Shown here piece by piece: positions 58,091 to 64,000 of a stretch of DNA of 64,000 bases (positions are counted from its first letter, which is position 1; every line of letters starts with the position of its first letter). The DNA comes from DZBG01 sp049241565 (GTDB taxonomy: Bacteria > Bdellovibrionota > Bacteriovoracia > Bacteriovoracales > Bacteriovoracaceae). Where the stretch lies: NCBI GenBank assembly GCA_049241565.1, contig JBMLQL010000018.1:62001-126000 (forward strand), in the 5' to 3' direction. The notes under the pieces were generated by a model that saw nothing but the letters and a program-made list of their open reading frames with translations, was not told where the DNA came from and made no database searches. A program made the position numbers and the translations under genes.

Positions 58091-58711
58091 ATGAAACTTT
58101 TTTACTCTAAAGGTGCTTGCTCACTTGCCCCACACATTATTCTAAATGAACTGAACATGGTTTTCCAAACGGAGAGCGTTGATCTTGCGGCCAAGACTTG
58201 TGTTTCAGGAGATTATAAACTGATTAACGAGAAAGGTGCTGTACCTGCTCTAAAAATGGAAAATGGTGAAGTTCTGACTGAATGCGTGGCCATTTTAAAC
58301 TATCTTGCTGATCAAAAACCTGAAATGAATCTTCTTCCAAAATTTGGAACAAATGAGCGTTACCGTGCCCATGAGTGGCTTAATTTTATTTCAACAGAAG
58401 TTCATAAAGGGTTTGCCCCACTATGGGTTGCAGACAGAGTTTACACATCAGCAGCTGCCACTGAAGTGAAGAATACAACAAAAACAAAACTAACTGAGAA
58501 ATTTAATTATATTGCTAAGAAGCTAGAAAATAATGATTACCTTCTAGGGAAGAATTATTCTGTGGCCGATGCTTATATGTTTACTTGTCTTTCATGGGCA
58601 GGACATGTGGGAATGAACTTCAAAAACTGGCCAAATCTTGAAAAATATCTTGAAAGAGTAGGATCAAGACCAGCAGTTGTTAAAACATTAAAAGAAGAAG
58701 GTCTTCTTTAA
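58091..58711 (+). CDS. gstA: Glutathione S-transferase, beta class
   Basis: A 206-residue GST with N-terminal MKLFYSKGAC, carrying the C10 typical of bacterial beta-class GSTs, followed by SLAPHI, VPALKMENGEVLTECVAI and a C-terminal YSVADAYMFTCLSWAGH. AAGGAGG precedes the ATG at 58091; an upstream in-frame ATG is less likely. It is the second GST in this window. Confidence 0.93.
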   Translation: MKLFYSKGACSLAPHIILNELNMVFQTESVDLAAKTCVSGDYKLINEKGAVPALKMENGEVLTECVAILNYLADQKPEMNLLPKFGTNERYRAHEWLNFISTEVHKGFAPLWVADRVYTSAAATEVKNTTKTKLTEKFNYIAKKLENNDYLLGKNYSVADAYMFTCLSWAGHVGMNFKNWPNLEKYLERVGSRPAVVKTLKEEGLL

Positions 58712-58715
58712 TTAT

Positions 58716-58745
58716 AAAAAAATGGGCCTTCGGGCCCATTTTTAT
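58716..58745. terminator. Strong bidirectional terminator with TTCG loop
   Basis: Poly-A, then ATGGGCC (58722-58728), loop TTCG, GGCCCAT (58733-58739), then poly-T. It is symmetrical, so it ends both gstA and the convergent gene at 58742. Confidence 0.92.
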
Positions 58746-59107
58746 TTCATCTTATAGTCAACAAGATCTGCACTAATGGCACTCCCATCGTCAGCTTCAC
58801 AAAACGCGTATTCATTTTGTTTTTCATCTCTATAAAGATAGAGCTTTCCTGAGAGTTTAGTACAGGCCACTGAGTGAGGATCTTTTCCACCTTTCAACTC
58901 ATTTGTTGTCAGCTCAATAGATTGGCCTAGAAATTTTTTTGCGCCACAATTTTTAAGACAAGACAGAGAAATAAAATCCTCATGTTTGGCATCATAACAA
59001 AGAGTGACTTTACTTCCATCAGTCTTTGTATAGACAGTTTGTGAGAGACACTCCTGAGCGGATGATTGAAAGCATATAAAAAAGGTAAGTAATACTATTC
59101 TAACCAT
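58742..59107 (-). CDS. Small secreted cysteine-rich protein
   Basis: A 121-residue protein with signal peptide (1-17, QSSA) and seven cysteines in the mature part. No family is recognised. The gene overlaps the upstream protease gene by 13 bases on the same strand. A secreted partner encoded in such close coupling to a papain-like protease may be an inhibitor, chaperone or substrate-targeting subunit; this is inference. Confidence 0.65.
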   Translation of the reverse strand: MVRIVLLTFFICFQSSAQECLSQTVYTKTDGSKVTLCYDAKHEDFISLSCLKNCGAKKFLGQSIELTTNELKGGKDPHSVACTKLSGKLYLYRDEKQNEYAFCEADDGSAISADLVDYKMK

Positions 59108-60321
59108 TGAGCACCATATGTGTTTTTTATCATTTTATCTTCAGGAATCCAGCACCCGACAACTTCGTACTGTTTAACTGGATGAGAATCTTTTTTACAG
59201 TCATTGAAATATGCTCCAGTCTTTTTATTTTTACAGGCGCATTTCCAGTTTTTTGTCCAAGACCCATAACCAGCTCCCCAAGTATTCCGGAGAAGGTATT
59301 CGCATGAATTTTTCGAAGGGCGTGAGGCCACAAGAATCGAAGCATGCTGTCCACAGCCTTTCTTTGTTTTTCTTGTTTTATCTGATTGTCCTCCACCATC
59401 GATATAATCGTTATTTGGATTTGATAGAACGGTTGAGCAGTAGTGAATACCAAGAGGTTGGTTAGAGTTAGCAAAATGTTCCCGAAAAGATTTTTTGAAC
59501 TTATTATCAAAATCAGCTTTAAAGATTTTTGTCTTTGGAAGTTTTATGGGTGTCGTTTGTTTACAATCTGAATTGAGAAGAGCTCTAAAAGTAATACTCT
59601 CTGTCATTTTTAGTAGAGGTGCGAGAGCATCTGTCAGCTGCCTCATATTACTTTCAGTGCAAGAGGTAAATTCTTTCATATAGCTAATTGTATCATTAAG
59701 GGCGTTATAAAATAAATTTCTAAGAATTAATTCTCTTTCATTTAGAAGAGGACGATTTACATGTACATATGTGTTATCAATAGGCATGGGGTTATCGTAT
59801 CTTCGAATAAAATTTTCTTTATCTCTTTTGGATTTCGATTCTTCTGCCGCTTTTTTCTTTATTTCATTTCTGAAATTGATAGAAAAATTCTCAATAAAGC
59901 CAATCACTTCATGGTCATTCATGCCATATTCTTTTGCAATTTCAGATAAACTATTTGCTACAGATTGATAATTGCAGACAGGAACATCTGATATCGAGTC
60001 AAGAGCTTCATCAACAAAGCCTCCTCGTATGGTTGTGCCCTTATGAACTTTTACATAACTAAGAGCAACCCACAAAGGATGAACGACTGGCCCTTTTGAT
60101 TTCTTATTATTGATTAGGTAGTAATTTGCCAACTGCGAAGCTGTGAAAGCATAACAAGTCCCAGAGCCATCTTGGTTATAGACAGGAATCTTGTTAAAGG
60201 GTGAGTTTGGTTCTGTTAATAAATTTTTTGTTGGGCACGACTGCGCCCAAGCAACTGAAACAAATAAAAAGTTAAAAATAATGTTTAAAAGCATCATCAC
60301 AATACTTTTCGTCAATTGCAC
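59095..60321 (-). CDS. Secreted papain-like (C1) cysteine peptidase
   Basis: A 408-residue peptidase with signal peptide (about 1-26, VAWA). Catalytic residues are C56 in GSGTCYAFTASQLANYY with the preceding oxyanion Gln likely Q50, H326 in CGQHASILV, and N346 in LRNTWGAGYG. The region between about 90 and 300 is larger than in papain and contains a long charged insertion. No pro-region is obvious. Probably a protein-degrading exoenzyme. Confidence 0.82.
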   Translation of the reverse strand: MQLTKSIVMMLLNIIFNFLFVSVAWAQSCPTKNLLTEPNSPFNKIPVYNQDGSGTCYAFTASQLANYYLINNKKSKGPVVHPLWVALSYVKVHKGTTIRGGFVDEALDSISDVPVCNYQSVANSLSEIAKEYGMNDHEVIGFIENFSINFRNEIKKKAAEESKSKRDKENFIRRYDNPMPIDNTYVHVNRPLLNERELILRNLFYNALNDTISYMKEFTSCTESNMRQLTDALAPLLKMTESITFRALLNSDCKQTTPIKLPKTKIFKADFDNKFKKSFREHFANSNQPLGIHYCSTVLSNPNNDYIDGGGQSDKTRKTKKGCGQHASILVASRPSKNSCEYLLRNTWGAGYGSWTKNWKCACKNKKTGAYFNDCKKDSHPVKQYEVVGCWIPEDKMIKNTYGAQWLE

Positions 60322-60325
60322 GGAA

Positions 60326-61024
60326 CTATTGAGGATAAATAATATTTTTTAACTCTTGGATAAGATTTTCTGTAGGAATGCTTCCAAACTCGTGGCGCGC
60401 CCCTGAGAACTCTTGGTAGCGACCATTTGTTAGGTGGTTAGCTGCTTTTTCTGACTCACTTAGGGTGACCATTCGATCCTCAGACCCTCTTGTGATGATT
60501 ACTGGACAAGTAATGTCGGCCAGATCCTCGTGGGAGAGCCCATCAAGCTTTTGGAGATTTTGCATCATATGGGCGGTTGATCGCAGAACTTGTTTCCATC
60601 TCTCTCCATGGCGATGCTCTAGTTCCTCAGCAAAATGAGGGACCTTATTTTGAATCATCATCGGGTCTAGTTTTGGAATTTCTTTAAGAACGTCTTCCTC
60701 GGTCCAATTAAATTTTGTGCCGTAAGTGAGAATACTTGTGATGGGCGAATTTTCAAAATGGCTTTTATGATAAAGGGCCACATAGCCTCCCATAGAGTAT
60801 CCTAGGATGGCCACATCAGTGAGCTTTTGCTGGTTAAAAAAATCTTCTAGATCTTGGGCAAAAGTTTCAATCCGAAACTGCTCTGGCCAAAAAGTTCCTT
60901 TACCGTGTCCCGAGAAATTTAATAGTTTAAGATCAAAATTCTCATTGAGCTGATTGGCCACATGAGTGAAATCTTCAACCGTTCCGAGAGCGCCATGAAG
61001 GCAGACAAGAGTTTTTTTCGCCAT
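60326..61024 (-). CDS. Alpha/beta hydrolase (MenH/BioH-like)
   Basis: A 232-residue hydrolase. CLHGALGTVEDF is the oxyanion loop, S77 sits in GYSMGG, Asp in GSEDRMVT, and His in GARHEFG. The start is set at MAKKTLV (61024) with AAAGGA upstream. The substrate is not clear; the small size and fold resemble MenH and BioH-like esterases. Confidence 0.85.
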   Translation of the reverse strand: MAKKTLVCLHGALGTVEDFTHVANQLNENFDLKLLNFSGHGKGTFWPEQFRIETFAQDLEDFFNQQKLTDVAILGYSMGGYVALYHKSHFENSPITSILTYGTKFNWTEEDVLKEIPKLDPMMIQNKVPHFAEELEHRHGERWKQVLRSTAHMMQNLQKLDGLSHEDLADITCPVIITRGSEDRMVTLSESEKAANHLTNGRYQEFSGARHEFGSIPTENLIQELKNIIYPQ

Positions 61025-61065
61025 AATTATCCTTTTCACGTATATTTTAAAGCAAAGGACATGAA

Positions 61066-61308
61066 ATGACAGCTATGAAATTCGGGATCTATCGTCATTA
61101 TAAGGGTAAGCTTTATCGAGTGCACTATATTGCCACTCATTCAGAGACCCAGGAGCCCTTTGTTGTCTACGAGGCTCTCTATGATAATGAAATCGGTAGT
61201 CATTGGATTAGGCCACTTAAAATGTTCTTAGAAATGGTTGAGACAAAAGAGGGAATTAAGCCTCGCTTTGAATATATCGGTGATAAAAGAACTATAGAGC
61301 GTTTGTAG
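61066..61308 (+). CDS. DUF1653 family protein
   Basis: An 80-residue protein. GIYRHYKGKLYRVHYIATHSETQEPFVVYEALYD and IGSHWIRPLKMF are the whole DUF1653 domain, a small beta fold of unknown function. AAAGGA precedes the start. Confidence 0.88.
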   Translation: MTAMKFGIYRHYKGKLYRVHYIATHSETQEPFVVYEALYDNEIGSHWIRPLKMFLEMVETKEGIKPRFEYIGDKRTIERL

Positions 61309-61316
61309 GAGAAAAA

Positions 61317-61685
61317 ATGAAAAAGCTTAAAGTTTATGAGTACGCTAAATGCGGAACATGCGTGAAGGCCAAAAAATTTCTTGAAAAGAATAAAATATCT
61401 TTTGAACCCGTGGCCATTATTGAAACTCCTCCATCAAAGACAGAAATCAAAAAGATGCTCTCTTACCTAAAAGATCGTGGGCTTGGTATTAATAAATTAT
61501 TTAATACTTCAGGTGTCCTCTATAAAGAAATGAAGCTGTCGACAAAGATTGGTGAGATGAAAGAGTCTGAACTGATTGATCTGCTTTCGGAGCATGGGAA
61601 ATTAATAAAAAGACCCTTTGTCCTGCTCGATAACGATGGTGTTGTTGGCTTCAAAGAAGATGAATGGAAAGAAAAAATACTATAA
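61317..61685 (+). CDS. ArsC/Spx-family protein
   Basis: A 122-residue thioredoxin-like protein of the ArsC/Spx/YffB family, with the C12-G-T-C15 motif near the N-terminus and SGVLYKEM plus KRPFVLLDN downstream. A CxxC form is typical of Spx-type and YffB-type members rather than arsenate reductases with a single Cys. It follows the DUF1653 gene by 8 bases. Confidence 0.85.
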   Translation: MKKLKVYEYAKCGTCVKAKKFLEKNKISFEPVAIIETPPSKTEIKKMLSYLKDRGLGINKLFNTSGVLYKEMKLSTKIGEMKESELIDLLSEHGKLIKRPFVLLDNDGVVGFKEDEWKEKIL

Positions 61686-61696
61686 GTGAGGTTGTT

Positions 61697-62377
61697 ATGA
61701 TTTTCCCTTTGATGTTCTTGTTTAGTTTTTTAGCAACGGCCAATACGACTTCTTATGAAGGGGTGGCCACTGTTAAGGGAAGGGTTGTTTACACAGAAAA
61801 GCATCAGCTGAAGCTTGATGAAAAAGGAACTATTCTCGAGTCTGAGACGACTTATCAAGATCCTAGTGGTAAAACGGTAGGAATTCTCAAAAATAATTAT
61901 CAGCAGTCATTAAATGTGCCAGATCATTTGATGGATGATCTTCGCAAAAAAAATAAACATGGAACTCGTCTGAAAAATGGAAAGATTGAATTGTTCAATC
62001 AAGATGGCGATGAAAAAGAGGAAACTGAACTCATACAGAATAAGAACGACAAGGGTTTAATCGTTGCTTCACAGGGACTTCATTATTATCTTATTGGTAA
62101 TTATGAAAAAATGAAGGTTCAAAAATTTCTTCTCAAATTTCTTATTCCTGGCCGATTAGATTCTTATAAATTTGTTCTTAGTTATAAAGGAAAAACCAAA
62201 GATGGTCTTGACGAATTTGAGGTGGAGATAGATAACTGGATTCTAAGAATGTTCGCTCCCTCGCTTATTCTAAGGTATCATCCAGAGACAAAACGTCTTA
62301 TCTATTATAAAGGTCTCTCGAATCTCTCTGATGAGAAAGGAGAGATGATGAGTGTAGAGATTAATTATAAATACTAA
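61697..62377 (+). CDS. Secreted hypothetical protein (DUF6134-like)
   Basis: A 226-residue protein. Signal peptide is 1-15 (FLATA). The mature part is beta-rich with repeated charged strands, as in the DUF6134-type periplasmic proteins, but the family match is not certain. It starts after the ArsC-like gene (11 bases) and converges on the proton-channel gene with overlapping stops. Confidence 0.6.
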   Translation: MIFPLMFLFSFLATANTTSYEGVATVKGRVVYTEKHQLKLDEKGTILESETTYQDPSGKTVGILKNNYQQSLNVPDHLMDDLRKKNKHGTRLKNGKIELFNQDGDEKEETELIQNKNDKGLIVASQGLHYYLIGNYEKMKVQKFLLKFLIPGRLDSYKFVLSYKGKTKDGLDEFEVEIDNWILRMFAPSLILRYHPETKRLIYYKGLSNLSDEKGEMMSVEINYKY

Positions 62378-63573
62378 GGGAGTATCCCTATAATCCACTG
62401 TGGAAAAAGACCTGTCGCTAGAAAGAAGACGATGATGAGATAGTAGGGAATAAGTCTTCTGTAGGGCAGGTCAAAATTTGCCTGAGGAATATCAATCTTT
62501 GGAGTTCCAAGAAAAATCTTTCCGAAAAGCTGATAAATAAAGATCCCATTTAAACAAGCGGCTAGAATATGAAAAAGACCCAACCAATGGGCCTGCTCCA
62601 AAAGAGCGTGTACTAAAAGATCTTCAGAAGCAAAACCTAATCCCAGTGGAAGAGCAATGACCGAAAAAGCCATCATAATAAAAACAAAGGCCAGTCTTGG
62701 TGTGTATTTGGCCAGACCATGAAAGGAAGTTTGAGAGTTCAACTTAAACTCTCGGTCAAGATAATGAGTGATGGACCACATGGCGGTACTCGCAAAAGAA
62801 ATCACGACCATTTGAATTAGGGCCCCCTTCACTCCCACCGGCCCAGCTTGAAGACCAGTAATAATAAGAGAGGCCTGGGAAAGATAAAACATCCCAATGG
62901 CCTTATGGATATTCTTCTCAATCATTGCCATACAGATCCAATAAATGGAAGAGACAATAGTAATAATCATTATCACAAGTTGAAAACTTAGTGGATCTGA
63001 ACTGAGACCCGGAATAATCATTTTATAAAAAAGAATAATCCCTGATCTCGAGATAAGAAAGGTTGAAACCTCTTGCCAAGAAAAAGAGCTGATCAGATCG
63101 GTTCCCCATTGGTGAAATGGAAAAATACCTTGTGACATAAAGGAGATAAAGATCAAAATCATAAGATGAGGGAGTGTGAAGAAGTCCGTCGGATAATTTC
63201 TAAGTGAAGTTGTGAGTAGGTTCATCTCATAGCTTTGAAAGACAAGATAAGAGAAAAGAATAAATCCAAGTAGGTGGGCCAAAATATAGCTTCCTGCCTT
63301 TCTTCCCGAGTCCTGTCCAAAATTCTTTAGAAAATAGATAAAAGGAATAAGGCGATGAAGACTCCAAAAAACAAAAAAAGTAAAAATGGAGTTAGAGAAT
63401 ATAATTCCGAGACCTAAGAAAAACAAGGTCAGAAATTGAGGACGAAGATTCTCGTGTTCTTTCGTTGGAAATAAGCTTAGAGCAAAAGAGAGGCAATAGA
63501 TAATGGCCACAAAAATAGAAAAGGGTGTGAGGTCAAAGTCTAAAATAAAAGGAATATTGTGATTAGCTTCCAT
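62374..63573 (-). CDS. NuoM/NuoN-like proton-translocating membrane subunit
   Basis: A 399-residue protein of the Proton_antipo_M family with about 12 hydrophobic helices. Key features are GIFPFHQWGTDLISS (discontinuous helix region with the channel Lys/His type residues) and KAIGMFYLSQASL. It ends without the long NuoL lateral helix. It lies 3 bases after a NuoL-like gene, so the two would form adjacent antiporter-like channels. It could belong to complex I-related, Mrp-like or inorganic carbon (DAB) systems. Confidence 0.75.
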   Translation of the reverse strand: MEANHNIPFILDFDLTPFSIFVAIIYCLSFALSLFPTKEHENLRPQFLTLFFLGLGIIFSNSIFTFFVFWSLHRLIPFIYFLKNFGQDSGRKAGSYILAHLLGFILFSYLVFQSYEMNLLTTSLRNYPTDFFTLPHLMILIFISFMSQGIFPFHQWGTDLISSFSWQEVSTFLISRSGIILFYKMIIPGLSSDPLSFQLVIMIITIVSSIYWICMAMIEKNIHKAIGMFYLSQASLIITGLQAGPVGVKGALIQMVVISFASTAMWSITHYLDREFKLNSQTSFHGLAKYTPRLAFVFIMMAFSVIALPLGLGFASEDLLVHALLEQAHWLGLFHILAACLNGIFIYQLFGKIFLGTPKIDIPQANFDLPYRRLIPYYLIIVFFLATGLFPQWIIGILP

Positions 63574-63576
63574 AAT

Positions 63577-64000
63577 TTATTTCCTTAAAAGAAAACTAAC
63601 AATACTATTATTCATTCTCATTAACCAACGATCAAACTTTTTGAACTGCTCGATTGGATAGAAGAAGAAATATTTCAAAAAGAATCCAGTAATATAATCA
63701 AGATGAAATTCATTAAGGGCATGGATATAGAGCTTCATTCTCCACTTAAGAGGAAAGAGTTGCTCAATAGAGAATTGTCTTTTGATTACTGTATCTTGAT
63801 AAACAAGAGGATTGTCTTGAAAGTCTTGGATGAGAGATGAGGCACGTAAGAACTGCCAAGATCTTAAAGAGGCATTGGCCACCATATGGACGAGAGCAAG
63901 TTTATAAAAACCAAGCGAGATTTCAACAAAGATGAGTCCGAGTTGAGTCATCGTGGCATAAGCGAGCATGGTTTTAGCATCACTTCTTGTTCTGCCCACG
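63577..64000 (-). CDS. NuoL-like proton-translocating subunit (5' truncated)
   Basis: The visible 140 residues are the C-terminal part of a Proton_antipo_M protein; the start lies right of the window. RSDAKTMLAYATMTQLGLIF and LALVHMVANASLRSWQFLRA match the helix 11-12 region of NuoL/DabB-type subunits. A long amphipathic tail follows. It is transcribed ahead of the NuoM/N-like gene. Confidence 0.7.
   Translation of the reverse strand, partial: VGRTRSDAKTMLAYATMTQLGLIFVEISLGFYKLALVHMVANASLRSWQFLRASSLIQDFQDNPLVYQDTVIKRQFSIEQLFPLKWRMKLYIHALNEFHLDYITGFFLKYFFFYPIEQFKKFDRWLMRMNNSIVSFLLRK

Noticed and set aside
59130..59510. 126-codon minus-strand frame
   Set aside because: Same-strand alternative frame inside the papain-like protease, which has the catalytic Cys, His and Asn.

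Overview
The window reads as a chromosomal segment of a Gram-negative bacterium with moderately low GC. It has a TonB-dependent outer-membrane receptor, lipoproteins, a periplasmic DsbB/DsbA-type pair and many signal peptides. The mix of glutathione S-transferases, CRY-DASH photolyase, adenine deaminase, secreted hydrolases and many small lineage-specific secreted proteins fits Bdellovibrionota, probably a Bacteriovorax-like lineage. That placement is inference: no rRNA or other taxonomic marker is present. Genes are dense, often in operons with ATGA or TAATG overlaps, and no stretch over 300 bases lacks a gene. I saw no tRNA, rRNA, CRISPR array, insertion sequence or origin.

Layout. 1-2.0 kb: TonB receptor cut by the left edge. 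2.0-5.7 kb: mostly minus-strand genes, including a FabZ-like/diiron-oxygenase-like pair and a peptide deformylase that carries a signal peptide. 5.7-7.0 kb: DsbB/DsbA pair. 7.0-8.2 kb: rlmN preceded by a 54-codon gene hidden opposite a spurious reading frame. 8.4-13.8 kb: a long plus-strand run from rlmF to a CPA2 antiporter. 13.8-19.1 kb: adenosine deaminase and methylglyoxal synthase on the minus strand, then GST, NodB-type deacetylase, adenine deaminase and a WYL regulator. 20.3-22.4 kb: a compositionally different patch with a lipoprotein, a toxin-antitoxin-like pair and a secreted protein made of three tandem cystine-knot-type modules. 22.4-39 kb: housekeeping and envelope genes, a class D beta-lactamase lipoprotein, arfB, a GreA/B-like factor, a DnaQ/GIY-YIG fusion, ygiQ and a Uup-like ABC-F protein. 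38.8-42.5 kb: LysR regulator divergent from an isocyanide synthase, a TauD-type oxygenase and a cytochrome P450, a compact isonitrile biosynthesis cluster. 42.5-54.1 kb: BI-1 protein, two more ABC-F proteins, rnk, gloA, patatin, CDF exporter and others. 54.2-61.1 kb: a 44-residue secreted peptide, OsmC/histidine kinase, rmuC, scramblase homologue, GST, and a papain-like protease with a small cysteine-rich partner. 61-64 kb: an Spx/ArsC-like protein and two NADH-dehydrogenase-like proton channel subunits, the second cut by the right edge.

Two items stand out. The first is the LysR-isocyanide synthase-oxygenase-P450 operon at 38.8-42.5 kb, which probably makes an isonitrile natural product further processed by a P450. 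The second is the triple C-C-CC-C-C secreted protein at 21.8-22.2 kb, which has a toxin-like disulfide framework. Methylglyoxal synthase (mgsA), glyoxalase I (gloA) and two GSTs lie at separate loci and together suggest active methylglyoxal and electrophile metabolism using glutathione.
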